From positions 1 to 64,000 of the forward strand of contig JAPEVC010000076.1 in the NCBI GenBank assembly GCA_027946555.1: 64,000 bases of DNA, read 5' to 3'. The stretch comes from Gnomoniopsis sp. IMI 355080 (taxonomy: Eukaryota > Ascomycota > Sordariomycetes > Diaporthales > Gnomoniaceae). The translations under genes were made by a program, and so were the position numbers. Shown piece by piece: positions 23,290-34,327 of the stretch (position 1 is the first letter of the stretch; each line of letters opens with the position of its first letter). The notes under the pieces are model-generated. The model was not told where the DNA came from. It ran no database searches and saw only the letters and a program-made list of their open reading frames with translations.

Positions 23290-23913
23290 GGCACCTAATT
23301 TCACTTCCAGGTTGGGTTGAGGGAAACCAAGACGCTTTACAGGGCTCGTAAAGGTCTGTCGTCGACAATTTGAGGAACAGGCTTTGATGTCAAATTTTTC
23401 ACCCAAGGCAAAGTCGCTTCATAATCAGGCTTTCTACCTCAATTACAATGCCCTTTGGCTCTATTACTTTGATACTTCGTGAATGTTTGATAAAAGTTTG
23501 CATATTGCGTGTCACTTGTGAACACAAGGAACACAACTTTCCCTTGAGGAGCAGTGAGCCTTCCTGACCTCTTGATCACCAACCTATTTAATTGAAAAGT
23601 CTTCGTCGGGCCTCCGGCGTTGACTGTAGTTGTTTTCCGACAACCTTCTGCTGAATGTCCTGGCTAACCGCGCGGTAAGAGGCCACCTATCACCTACCTA
23701 GGTAGGTACAGCATTCATATAATTGCCGTTCCACGCTTACAAAGTTCCGGAATCGTTCTATGACACGTTTTTCATCTCCAATTTCGAACCGTATGCTGGT
23801 GACCGGCTTGATCGTAAATGGAAAACACCGTCGGAATTTGCGCGTGAAGCGGCAATACTAAGGTAAAGCGCCGCCCAATGCGTACAAAGCCTCAATGGCA
23901 AACCATAATTTCA
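23290..23913. other. Intergenic 3' of the peptide gene
   Basis: Contains the 3' ends of two convergent genes and a perfect 16-bp palindrome ACCTACCTAGGTAGGT (23692-23707). No gene. Confidence 0.5.
23692..23707. repeat. Perfect 16-bp ACCTACCTAGGTAGGT palindrome
   Basis: The sequence equals its own reverse complement over 16 bases. It is the cleanest copy of a motif that recurs through the intergenic DNA of this window. Confidence 0.9.
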
Positions 23914-25374
23914 TTATCTTGGAGCAATAGCTCTTCCGGTCAGACGGTCAAGAACCCAGCTGACAACCACCAAAACCCTCTGCCTCCAAGTTCTTGTCCA
24001 GAGGAAGTTCTTGCTCCTCCACGCCACCCATGCTTCCGCTCCGGTGTAGTCGCTCTTCCCAGCAATCACTCCATCGCTATGGCCTAAATAGGCAACAATA
24101 GCGGCTTGTTTGTACTCAAACGCGTTCACTTGTGTCTCTTCGAACTCTTTGTTGATGGCTTTTGCAAGCCAGCTTGCCTTTTGACAAGCAACCTCTGCAG
24201 TCGTGGGCAAGCTCGCACCCTCGATGTCGGCAGCATCCCCCAGAGCATACACATTGGAAATTGTCCCGCCCTTTGTGTCTTTCAACCGCAGAAAATCGTC
24301 CGTAAGCATTCGCGGCATTCCCTTCTCCGCCTTCTTGCATTTGAGTGTATCGACGAGGGGTGTGACCTTGTTGCCAGTGCTCCAGATAATTGTGCCGCAG
24401 GGTATTCTACCGAGTTCTTTCGTGTATATAGCCTTGTCGTCAACTTTCTCGATGTGGCTACCTGTGACTACCTCGACGTCCCTCCTGTCGAAGCTATTCA
24501 TGGCGTACTCCTGCAGATGCTCGTCAAAGCCACCCAATACGTTCGGGGCGATGTCATGGATGGAGATGCGAACATGCTTTTTAACATGTGGGTATAATTT
24601 TGCGAAGTCTTCGTGGAATAGATCCGATAATTCGCTTGAGATTTCGACACCCGTTGGCCCAGCACCAACAATGACGAAATGCAGAATATCACGGACTGGT
24701 TTCGGCATTTTGATTAGAGAAGAACATATCTACATACTCTGTGTAGGAGGAACACTCACTTTCTTGCCCTGATAGACCAGGAATCGAAGCTCTTTCGAAG
24801 CAATTGCGAATTTGAGCCTGGATGGCTTTGGCATCTCGTGCGTTACGTACAAACATCGCATGTTCAGCTACCCCAGGCGTGCCAAAGGTATTATTCGTGC
24901 AGCCTGGAGCCAGGACAAGGTAGTCGTAGGATAACTCGAATTCTTTGGCTGATGCCTCTGGCGGTCCATCGAAAGCCGGGGTGCATTTGCAGATCTTGGA
25001 TGAAAAGTCCACATCCTCCACGCGTGCTTTGATGTAGCGCAGATCCAATGTTTGATGGCGGATCGGAGTTTCCACGATACTACGGCTTGGTCAGTAGACT
25101 GCATCTAACGGGGGCAATGTCGTAGAATGTGAAATCTTCCGCACCTAAAGTCATATAAACCACACGCAGCGCTAGCGAGGAGTGGTGTATAAGGTGTCGT
25201 TTCCTCGGGGGAGACGACAGTAACCTTGTATTTACTCTCATCGAGAGCGGTGGACAGAGTGGCTCCAGCCCATCCCGTTCCCACGACCATCACATTTCTT
25301 CTGTTGGGGTGTTTTGCAACGTAAGGCATGGCCGTAAGTGCTCGTCTACGAGCAAATCTTAACATCAAACACAA
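23914..25374 (-). CDS. Type II (alternative) NADH dehydrogenase, Nde-like
   Basis: Three exons on the minus strand, 25374-25145, 25079-24760 and 24695-23914 (phases 2 and 1; introns 65 and 64 nt), give 443 residues. The FAD-binding loop is VMVVGTGWAGATL near residue 30. The active-site block reads TPLLASAACGLYDF. The NADH loop is HFVIVGAGPTGVEISSEL, and a YALGDAAD motif binds FAD near the C-terminal third. The end (AWVAWRSKNFLWTRTWRQRVLVVVSWVLDRLTGR) is the amphipathic membrane anchor usual in Nde/Ndi proteins. These enzymes oxidise NADH and reduce ubiquinone at the mitochondrial inner membrane without pumping protons. The Arg-rich N-terminus (RFARRRAL) could be a weak mitochondrial signal. 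No EF-hand insert is present. ATGs at 25365 and 25329 are alternative starts. Confidence 0.88.
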
Positions 25375-27076
25375 AAATGGCTCCCAGGTGTGTTCAGCGT
25401 AAGCGACAAGTAGGAAACTCCAAGGATTTGCTATTTTACTACCCGGCTGGTGTTCTCGTTGCCTAGACGGAGATGATCTCTAGCTCCAACTCCCGTGAGC
25501 AGACACGGCTCCTATATGTAGCTAGACGCGCATCTATACAGCACAATGACAATAGTAATCGTTTATAGCTAATGCAGGGTGGAAGCTAAGTTAGAGTTTG
25601 GGACAACGGCGTCATCGATGAAGTTATCCAGGGGGTCCCCTGGATGGAGGCGTAGAATTGGAATACTCAGGCTCGGCCAAGGCTCGGTAGATGGGCCTTT
25701 TGCAACTGCGGTAGTATTTCGGAAATCAGGGGCCGGCACAACCTTCTCGAAACCCGGAAACCTCGTCCTCTCCAGATTCACAGAATCACAGCCCGGGTCA
25801 ATGCGAAAATCTTTTCAAGACCAATACAGAAACCCGGACAAATCCTGCCTCGTGTACGTCGTAGCTTGGGAAATGCTACTTAGACGCATCAGGCTTTTGT
25901 GTGAGTGGCTCCAAGTGGTGACGTTTTCCCAGGTTGTCTAGCGCCGGCTACACCCGTGGATGCTTCATGCAGGGCTGTCGCTTACTTCATTGCATGGCAA
26001 ATGGAATCAGGAAGCGGAATACTTGGACAGAATACGTCGTTGCCAGGAAATCTACAGGGCTGAGAACTGTATCTGCAAAAGATATTACACGATTTTTACA
26101 GCGAGAGCACGACCACGGCCTGAACTTTCGTGTGTAGGCATGGACTTCTATTCTGCCTATTAAATACCGACGAGTATAATGGCTATATGGAGTCCTCTAC
26201 TATCTCAAAAGCGTCGTCTTTGGTCGGACCTGCAAACCAGTTCCTGATTTCTTGATGTCCGCATCGCCTCTTCCCCATTGAAAAAAAAAAAAAAAACCAA
26301 GAAAAAACACCCACAAGTGGTGGGTGTTTGTTACATTCATGTGCGGGAAAGCGTTTGAAAGTTTCATCAACGGATTGCTCGCATTCAATATGCACGGCTA
26401 TCAATTGTAACATTTCAACCTCTTGTGTCTGTCATCCTCTTGTGCTTTCATCACCTTTCTGCACTGGTAACTATTTAATACTACATCAAACCAGCGAAGG
26501 ATAGCCCAGACTCGGTAGTTTGGAGCGAGAAAGAGCTTAACAGACTAGAAATGACTGTTCAGTAGGGGGAGAAGGACAACAGATTGATCGAAATGGTAGT
26601 AAAACATTCAGGGGGTATTTTGATAAGTATTGATTATGGTCCTCCTGAGTACCTATAATAGTCCTGTCAGACAGCCTTAGAGACCTGAATTGCCACATGC
26701 CCAGGTGAGTTGTCCTATGAGATCTAGGTAAAGTATGTAGTTGCCTGACCTAAGGAAACTAAGGTAAATGTTCTTATCTATGTGGAAACGACTCACCTGC
26801 TATCGAGAAGCATTCTGTGAGTTATGTCTGGTGTCTTGTTGTACGTTTCCTCTACGAAACTTCGTCCCTTTTCCACATTGAAAGTAGGGGTCAGGGTGCG
26901 TCAGGTGGGGGTGCAGCGAAAACGATCACAGAATTCCGCATGTGGAACACCAACCATTCAACCTAGCTTCAACAAGCAATGAATGTCAGCAGAATAAAGT
27001 CTCGATCCACCAACAAAGTCTTCCAGATTCATCAGCAAACCCCTATAATCATATCCCAACGCACGAAGCCATCGCC
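25375..27076. promoter_or_regulatory. Divergent promoter region, NADH dehydrogenase and MBL hydrolase
   Basis: 1.7 kb. A 120-codon plus frame (25579-25941) overlaps a 70-codon minus frame; neither shows a known domain. An A-tract of about 17 (near 26281-26296) is followed directly by a strong hairpin (26305-26329). The remainder shows no gene. Confidence 0.45.
26305..26329. repeat. 10-bp perfect inverted repeat next to poly-A
   Basis: AAACACCCAC (26305-26314) pairs with GTGGGTGTTT (26320-26329) around a 5-base loop. An A-tract lies directly upstream. Confidence 0.8.
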
Positions 27077-28148
27077 ATGACGTCAGCGTTGTCATCCCAA
27101 CACGTCCGGGAGACTGAAGCATCACAACCCAAGCCCTCCACGTGCTTTTCGTGCACACGGCTCAACCCGACAACGTTTCTCATCGTGGAAGATGACCAAT
27201 GGAGCGAGACGCCTTTCATCTACGCAAAGGTCCTCTCTTCCGTCATAGTTCTGGTCGATACAGGGTGTGGCGGAGCAGCGAGAGACCCGTCCGTTCAACT
27301 CACCTCGCTCCGGGAGTTCATTGAGACGTACCCAGTCTCAGACAACAACGGCGTACCATTGAACCCGGGTGGAAAGAGGGAGTACGCCATTGTATGCACT
27401 CACTGTCATTATGATCATATCGGTAGGTGGGAAGTCGCTTCGCAAAACTTATCACGATCCAGGTACCGAATGCTGTGAACTGACCTCCTCTGAAACGTTA
27501 GGTGGTATCGCCCAGTTTGTTGGCGCTACATCATCAATATGGGCGAGCTCAAATGACAAGGCATTCATTGAAGACGATCTCCCAACCACTTCATTGTGTC
27601 GCTTTGTGGGAATGGAGACGCCAAAGTATGCAGTGACCAATTGGGCCAGTGACGGAGAGTCCATAAGACACCATGCCAGTGGTAATGAGTCCGACGCCCA
27701 AGACCTCGGCCTCATCATCTACCACACTCCCGGCCACACTCCTGATGAACTAGCCATATGGGATGCTGCTGAACGAACCATCTTTGTCGGTGACAGCTTG
27801 TACGAGTGGGCACCCATCATCTTCCCCCTCGAGGGCAACTTGCAGCAGTATAGCGCGACCCTGGCCAAGTTGAAGTCTCTCATCAAGGAGTGGAACCAGA
27901 ATTCGTCGCCCGAGACGAGAGTCAAGATGGCCTGCGGTCACACCACCAGTGCTGCGGATGCTGAAGAGTTTCTGAACGAGGCGGAGAGATTCTTTAGCAA
28001 AGTTAATAGGGGGCTTGTCGAGCCGGAGGACCGAGGCGAGGCTCGTGGGGTCAAACTCGTTGGTTATGAAACAGATGACGGCCGAATATCCTTTCTAGGA
28101 CCTAAGAAGCTCTTTGATGGTGTCCGGGTGGACCAGTGTCCCGTGTAG
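27077..28148 (+). CDS. Metallo-beta-lactamase-fold hydrolase
   Basis: Two exons, 27077-27422 and 27502-28148, phase 1 across a 79-nt intron, encode 330 residues. The frame is open upstream to 26942, but the codon there is GTG; 27077 is the first in-frame ATG. The intron falls inside the metal motif: splicing creates THCHYDHIGGIAQF, the full HxHxDHxGG zinc-binding signature. Further ligands fit TPGHTPDELAIWD and VGDSLYEW, and a late ACGHTTS histidine is seen. This is the lactonase/glyoxalase-II-like branch often found beside fungal metabolite clusters. No signal peptide. The substrate cannot be inferred. It is divergent from the NADH dehydrogenase. Confidence 0.86.
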
Positions 28149-28394
28149 CAAGTACTCCACGATGAAGAAGGGCCAACAAGGCTATGCAGCATCACCTCAC
28201 GCTTTCGTCAACGAGACTTGAGTGTCATAACATCGCACGGGACTTTCTGGAACTCAAGCTTTCCATAATCATGTATTGTACTATATCATCCCTCGCCCTC
28301 TCACACATTTTCTTGAGGTTGTGCAAACCATGATAGTCGCCAATCCCTTATCAGACGTGAAAAAACCACCTGCATATTACAGCCGAATACAAGC

Positions 28395-28748
28395 CTAGGA
28401 TGTTACAGGATCGTCCGATTGAGTGGGTTGTTCATCTGCGAATTTGCGTTTCCGTGAAGGGCCACGATTCTCCTCAACGCGTGGGTCGTTCTTCCGTGTG
28501 CGTGAGTCTGGATCTGACCCAAGCGCCTTGCGCGATAGTTGTGGCAAGTCTTCTTGATCCTCCTGAATGCGAGAAGAAATGATGAGGAACCCTTGACTTC
28601 TTTTGACGCCAAAAAAATCAAACACCTGTTGTTTTGTGACTTGGTGGGCCTGGCGACCGAGAAGGTTGTGGTGTTCGAGAAATTCAATGACACCACGAAC
28701 TTTGGCTCGTTTCGGTGTATCGTAGTGTATATCGCCAGTTTTGTTACC
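28395..28748 (-). pseudogene. Transposase-type helix-turn-helix remnant
   Basis: A 117-codon frame (starting at an ATG at 28748; open upstream to 28871) reads GDIHYDTPKRAKVRGVIEFL, then QVFDFFGVKRSQGFLIIS. This is the pattern, from memory, of a DNA-binding N-terminal region found in many copies in filamentous fungi and tied to mariner-like transposases (DTPxRAxVxG ... VF..F.VS..QGY). The following NDPRVEENRGPSRKRK resembles the basic stretch after that domain. No DDE catalytic part follows before the stop, so this is either a transposon relic or a solo DNA-binding gene. Family assignment is from memory only. Confidence 0.45.
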
Positions 28749-29059
28749 CATTCTGAGCCACTTTTCGATCAAACAATTGCTACGGAAGTAGAGGTCATGT
28801 AAAGATGAATTTGGCAGCTGAAAGAAGTGATGCCATACGTTTAGGGGTTGGTGAATAGTTGAAAAATACAATGGGAATTTGGGATGGCTGGGAGCCGGAA
28901 ATTAGGTTGTATTTTCCATGCAGAGGGCCTGTCCCCATCCAGGATCAGTATCTATATATTACTTGTGTCCAAAAATGTCCCTGAACGCCTCTGACGCCAT
29001 CGCTCTGGTTGCTGTGTAAGACGCGTAGTGACCAAAACAACCCACACTTTTTCTTGCTT

Positions 29060-30823
29060 CTAACTCCTACGACTATCCTCCTCCCCAACTTCATCGTCCT
29101 CTACAGCATTGTCGTCCACCGCATGGCTGTGTCCCACCAGCATATTTTCAACGTGGACTTCCGCCTCATCGTCTGCCAATCCTGCAGCCTCCCTCGGCAC
29201 CCACAACAATTGCAAGGCCCCAAGCCCCGCCACCGCTGCGCAGAATCCCCATGCCGCCGCACTGCCACCCGCATCATACACCACGCCGACCAGTGGCGAG
29301 CTGACGGTACGGGCCGCACACACCGCGCTCATTGCAAGGCCGTTGACCCGGCCCAGCACAAGCGGGCTGGGGCAGGCGTTCTTGAGCAGGATGAGAGCGC
29401 AAGGCGTGGCAATGATACCAAAAATGTTCTGGAAGAACATGGTGGTGTATATGCCCGCTGGCAGTAGCCAGGACTCGTCCGTATAAGTGGGCGTGCCAGT
29501 GCGTAGAAGAGAGAGGAGCGGCATGACGATGTAGCATGCCGGGTAGATTAGGGTTGGAAGGAGGAAGGATAACCAGACACCAGCCCATTCAACAAACACG
29601 GGGAAAATGACGCCTTGGATGAAGAGGGCGATGAATCCATTGACGGCAAGATAGGTGCCCACATCGTGAAGGGAGAAGCCCATGCCGCCTGTCAAGTCCA
29701 GATGTGGCCTGACGGCGTTGACAGTAGCCATGTTTGTCGAATTGTAGGAGGGTGAGTCCAAGAGATAGATGGGGAGGATGGCGCCAAAAGCCATTTGGTG
29801 GAAGGCTGCGGTCACGAGGACGAGGATGAACATGACAACGCCAAAGTTGACCGCCTTCTGAGGATCTTCTTCCGCTTGCGTTGATTCCTGCTGGTGAGTG
29901 GGGTGCAGATCATTCACGTCCGGATGGACGCTGATATTATGCATTGTACCGAATGAGTTGCGCCGGATGTCGAAGCGTTGGTCTGTGGTTGTAGGCAGGC
30001 CCTCCTCCCCAAAGAACGGTGCACCCTGCTGGATACTCTCCGAGATGGACTTCGGTTGACTGACGATGCGGATGAGAGGCGATGTCTCATCTTCTTCTTC
30101 AGCATCCATTGCCGAATCCTGGTGTTTCTGTTTCTTGAACCGCGGATTGGTCTCATCGAGGAAGATGATTCCTTGTATCACCGCGAGGACGATCACTGTC
30201 ACGGCCACAAGATTGGGCAACAGATACGGATAACGTCCGAACAAGCCGTCTTCGGAAAAGTAAGCAGGGTAGAATTTGGCCGGCTGTGCGAGGAAACCCC
30301 CCATGGCCGAGCCAATGATCGATCCCAAAATCCACACAAACGGCTGCACAGCATAGGCTTTTGGCTCGTGCTGGGGCGTGTCGATGACCATTTCTGCAAC
30401 CATGGTCTGCATGACGGAGACATTGCCGTTCAGCGAACCTCCAATGAACCTAGCGAGCAAAGCGACCCAGTACTGCTTGGCCAGACCAAAGAGTAAACTC
30501 GAAATTGCAACGCCGCACAACCCAATCAGCACAACAGGTTTGCGCCCGTAACGATCTGAAATTGTGCCCCAGATCATGGCTGTGAGGGCTTCAGCAACGG
30601 CGTAGGCGGAGACAAGCAAGCCAGCGTAAAAGGAGGCGTTGGCATCGCTGCCGTTGAGATCTTGCACCATTATATACGTGTAGGCGAGGATGGAGTTGAA
30701 GGCAATGGGCTCTGAGAAGCGACATATTGCGAGAATGGTAAGTTGATAAACAGGGAAGTCATCGTCCTTCTTATTCGCTGGTTGCTTGCTGCGGTGTCCC
30801 TCTTCGGGGTGATGTTGAGACAT
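29060..30823 (-). CDS. MFS transporter, DHA1/ZIFL-like
   Basis: A single uninterrupted frame of 587 residues. I chose the ATG at 30823 (MSQHHPEEG), not the open-frame start at 30913, because the extra 30 residues are not conserved-looking. FPVYQLTILAICRFSEPIAF begins helix 1 as in fungal DHA1 proteins of the ZIFL1-like group. The A-like motif GTISDRYGRKPVVLIG follows helix 2. A long charged central loop (about residues 230-330) separates two six-helix halves, and an acidic tail closes the protein. Relatives export drugs, organic acids or siderophore-like compounds; no substrate is evident. Intronless, unlike the other transporters in the window. Confidence 0.87.
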   Translation of the reverse strand: MSQHHPEEGHRSKQPANKKDDDFPVYQLTILAICRFSEPIAFNSILAYTYIMVQDLNGSDANASFYAGLLVSAYAVAEALTAMIWGTISDRYGRKPVVLIGLCGVAISSLLFGLAKQYWVALLARFIGGSLNGNVSVMQTMVAEMVIDTPQHEPKAYAVQPFVWILGSIIGSAMGGFLAQPAKFYPAYFSEDGLFGRYPYLLPNLVAVTVIVLAVIQGIIFLDETNPRFKKQKHQDSAMDAEEEDETSPLIRIVSQPKSISESIQQGAPFFGEEGLPTTTDQRFDIRRNSFGTMHNISVHPDVNDLHPTHQQESTQAEEDPQKAVNFGVVMFILVLVTAAFHQMAFGAILPIYLLDSPSYNSTNMATVNAVRPHLDLTGGMGFSLHDVGTYLAVNGFIALFIQGVIFPVFVEWAGVWLSFLLPTLIYPACYIVMPLLSLLRTGTPTYTDESWLLPAGIYTTMFFQNIFGIIATPCALILLKNACPSPLVLGRVNGLAMSAVCAARTVSSPLVGVVYDAGGSAAAWGFCAAVAGLGALQLLWVPREAAGLADDEAEVHVENMLVGHSHAVDDNAVEDDEVGEEDSRRS

Positions 30824-31875
30824 GATCACCAGGTCTGCCAAAATCCAATTGCAAATTGATGTTGACAGAGGGAAAGATGGAGGAGACGGGTGACAAATGA
30901 GAAGCCAACCCAAAAAATCTTACATTCAGAATGTTGACAGCGACCCGATTTTTGTAGGGATATGTAGACTTATATAAAAATGGTGTTGATCAACAGCACC
31001 CACTATAAAAGTCATGCACACTAATGCTTTCACTCACAACCAGGCAGTAGAGGAAGAAGATGCTTGTAATAGACGTCCATGTGACTCGCATGATTATGCT
31101 GTGTATCCTCGCCTTCCGCTTTGTATACGAGGTCGACGCTGCAAGAGCCTTCTTATCTCGGGTGTTTCAAGCACATCGCATGGCACCCAGGGCACTGGGC
31201 GGTCATTAACAAGTCAGGAGGGGCGCGACTCGCGGAAGAACAGAGGAAAAAGAAACCAGCCGGTGGTCGATGGCCCGAGAATTGCGGCGAAGGCAAGGCG
31301 TGTACGCCGGTTTCATTGGCCGCTAAAGTGCTCACAGCATTCAGAACGGTCCGTAGTCCCGAATTAATGGTGAACTAGAGACGCAAGCCTCCCTGGCCAA
31401 GGTAGCAGACCGCCATAGTTTACCCGGAAGTGCGATTTCATGCACAGGTTATATATGCGTGTGGCTGCAAGTCTGAGACCCCGACAACGTGCAAAAGATG
31501 TCGATTGAAGCTGCCAGGTCCAGTTCCAAGACGTGAGTGTCCGTCGTATAGTTGTCTGCCATTTCCGCCGCTTCATGGCAATGGGACTGGACAATGTCCT
31601 TGACGCAAAGCGACACTGGTCGACCGATTTGGCGTGGTGAACAAGGAAGTGATCGTCAGCCGTGAATGGGAAATGCCGGCCTCTTGGTCTCCAAACATCC
31701 GGGCCGAGCATCGGCAGCCTCGGGCAAAAAAGATAACGATAAGCGGCATCGGCGAGGTACTGGAAGGCAACCCAGGACGACCGCATGTCCCTTCGCAGCA
31801 ATTTCACGAGCCATTGCTGTCTGTAGCTAATTCATTAACTGGCCCTTGGCAAGCAGCGCTCTGCCACACATTGAA
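30824..31875. promoter_or_regulatory. Divergent promoter region, MFS transporter and asparaginase
   Basis: 1.05 kb between two diverging genes. Overlapping short frames around 31014-31378 and 31573-31936 carry no domain. No gene supported. Confidence 0.5.
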
Positions 31876-33401
31876 ATGGAGTACAAACGCCCCCAACAGC
31901 ACGCCCAGACACGTCCTAAGATCAAGCCTCGGCTGATCATCCACGGCGGCGCGGGTAACATCAAGCCCACAAACCTCACTCCCGAGAGATACCAAGCCGT
32001 CCGGAAGTCATTACTTGGCATGGTAAATCACCCAGATGCAAGCCAAGATTTCCAGACGCTATACATGCTCACACGCTGCACCTACAGATATCCAAATCCC
32101 ATAGCTACATGTTCAGCCCCAAATCTTCGAGCCAGTCCCTCCCCTCTGCCCTTGAAGTAGCAACATACGCCGTCACCCTCCTTGAGCTCGACCCACTATT
32201 CAACGCCGGTAAGGGCGCCGTCTTCACCCGCGATGGTATCAACCAGCTCGAAGCAAGTGTTATGGTCTCGCGGGGCTACGCGAAGCGGGCTGCTGGCGTG
32301 CTGGGCTTACGCCACGTGAAACACCCAATCCAGCTGGCGCGGAAAATCTTAGAGCATGGCGAAGAGGATCTTTGGGGAAAGAAGGGCGACAAAGGCCAGC
32401 CGAGCGTGTCCATGGATGGCGGGGACTGTTTCGAGCCTGGAGTGGTCGATGCGCCCAGCGCGCAAGGCCATACCCTCGTATACGGCGCCGTCGCCGAGAC
32501 GCTCGCAAAGCAATACGGCATGGAGCTCGTCCCGACCGATTACTTCTTCACTCAGACGCGGTGGGATGAGCACATGCGCGCACTGGAGCGCGAGAAAGCC
32601 GGGACGCAAGACCTAGCGACATGGAGCGCCGAAGAGTACCTGCCCCAGGGCACAACAGGCGCAGTAGCTCTAGATGAGGACGGCGTAGTATGCTGCGCGA
32701 CTAGCACTGGCGGATTGACGAACAAGTTGACAGGCAGAATTGGCGACACGCCTGTGCCAGGGGCCGGGTACTGGGCGGAGGAATGGACGGAAAAGGGCGA
32801 TCCGAGCAAATCGGCACAGCAAAGCGTTTGGACGAGGGGCATGGAACTCGTTCGGCGACCCGGCGCTGTGTTGGAATTTACCGGTGCCATCAAAGGGCTC
32901 ATGGCTGACTGTCTGCCAACCCCTTTCGTGTATTCCCCCCTGGTCCCTTCCTCGGAGTCAACCACGACCCGATCTTTTGCTACCTCCGGAACCGGTAACG
33001 GCGACTCGTTCTTACGGGTCAACGCTGGTCGTACGGCGGCTGCTATTGCGCGCTGGAAGCCTGTGTCTTCGGCGGTAGCCCTGTCCGAGGTCACTGGCCC
33101 CGGTGGAGAGCTGCAGCGCAGCGCAGGAGACCGATGGATGGTCACTGGCGAGGGCGAGGGCGGAATGATCGGCATTGAGAGCGTTGTAGTGCAGGATGGA
33201 GATGGCAAGATCATTGAAGCTCGATCTGAAATCATTCAGGACCATAATTGTCCTGGTATGTTTAGAGCGTGGGTCGACGACGAGGACAAGGCGGTCTTCC
33301 AGGTGTGGCACGAAAGCGATGAGATGGCGCAATTTGGCTTTCCTGCGGAGAGACAGACTGAGCAAATCCAAGCTTGGTCCGGAGAGAAGACGTTCCTGTA
33401 G
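31876..33401 (+). CDS. Ntn-hydrolase asparaginase / isoaspartyl peptidase
   Basis: Two exons, 31876-32022 and 32088-33401, phase 0 across a 65-nt intron, encode 486 residues. The frame is open slightly upstream, but 31876 is the first ATG. PRLIIHGGAGNI opens the plant-type asparaginase fold, and DPLFNAGKGAVF and ASVMV follow as in the family. The autoproteolysis site is QGTTGAVAL; by family analogy the nucleophile is the first Thr (about T238), freed when the chain cuts itself after the Gly. Substrate-side STGGLTNKLTGRIGDTPVPGAG is intact. The enzyme hydrolyses asparagine or isoaspartyl dipeptides in the cytosol. A Ser/Thr-rich insertion (about residues 330-360) and a C-terminal extension make it longer than bacterial relatives, as is common in fungi. 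Confidence 0.9.
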
Positions 33402-33746
33402 ACCCGTGAGCGTAGATACCCGCGAACATAGATAGACCTTTGTACATGCATCGAGGGCTTGCGGTGCCGAAGCGGAGGTATTATTTCATCTGTGTGATCC
33501 ACGTCGGGCCGGTCTCCGCTCATGCCTCAAGTGCGGTGAGCACCGGTGACCCAGAAACCCATTCTATACTACATGTATAATGCAACGCCTAAAACCCCGA
33601 GATCTATGCAAAGATCGTGACCAGTTCCGTGAGAAATACAGGAGTCGTCCCACTGCAGGGGACGTAGCTCGAGGGAGTAGAGTAGTGTCGTGGTTCGACG
33701 CATGTGATATTCGATATGGCAGTCGTCATGGCCAAAGTCTGCTCGC
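33402..33746. other. Intergenic between convergent asparaginase and tim17
   Basis: 345 bases holding the two 3' ends. Nothing else seen. Confidence 0.5.
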
Positions 33747-34327
33747 TCATACCATGGCTTGTCCATTGGCGGGTGGTGGCTGTGGCACCTGTAGAAAGAG
33801 GCCTTGGTTAGGAATAGATTGACGAATACAGCTGCTGGCTTCTCATGACTTACCTCCAACTTTGTGCTGCCAGCCATCATCTTCGAAAAAGCAATACCAA
33901 CACCCTCAATAACGGCCAAAAGGACCGCACATCCTATAGCACCATTTCTTGCGGCCTTGTAACCGCCTCGGATGGCCAATGAGCCGCCGGTGAAGAAACC
34001 AGCAATGATGGCGTTGTATGGGTCCTCCTTCTTGCGCACACCCTTGACGGCACAGTCGAAAGTCGAGAATAACCCGCCCCACACTCCAAAGTTGCCGCCC
34101 AAGACGGGTGCGCGCATTTTAACAGCAGTAATGGCGCCTATGCGGCGCTCGCCGTAGGGGGAGTTTCGGAAGCCCTTAATGCCGTGCCATATTGTACCGC
34201 CGATTGCCTGGGAGGGGGTCAGTAGGGAACTTCGTTAGTTGCAATTGGATCAACCTACGCCCATGCAAAAAGCACCGCCAAAGTCATTTAAGATCACGAA
34301 AGGGCACGGGTCGCGTGTATGATCCAT
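33747..34327 (-). CDS. tim17: Tim17, mitochondrial inner-membrane translocase subunit
   Basis: Three exons on the minus strand, 34327-34259, 34207-33854 and 33788-33747, all phase 0 (introns 51 and 65 nt), give 154 residues, the normal Tim17 size. The start DHTRDPCPFVILNDFGGAF matches the conserved N-terminus with its acidic/Arg voltage-sensor residues. GIKGFRNSPYGERRIGAI and RAPVLGGNFGVWGGLFSTFD are near-invariant. NAIIAGFFTGGSLAIRGG and GAIGCAVLLAVIEGVG supply the later helices. The open frame reads on past the second donor, so the last 13 residues depend on that splice. Tim17 forms part of the TIM23 channel importing presequence proteins. Confidence 0.95.

Noticed and set aside
23096..23368. 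90-codon minus frame with repeated YHLYQHxCxxR
   Set aside because: It is the antisense shadow of the 45-bp repeat in the peptide gene; the plus frame has a signal peptide and a good intron.
25569..25941. Overlapping plus and minus frames between the NADH dehydrogenase and MBL genes
   Set aside because: The minus frame reads somewhat protein-like (PILRLHPGDPLDNF) but starts after a stop, and no family could be named; kept as unresolved intergenic DNA.
29109..30496. Plus frames of 125-172 codons over the intronless MFS gene
   Set aside because: Antisense shadows of a complete 587-residue transporter.
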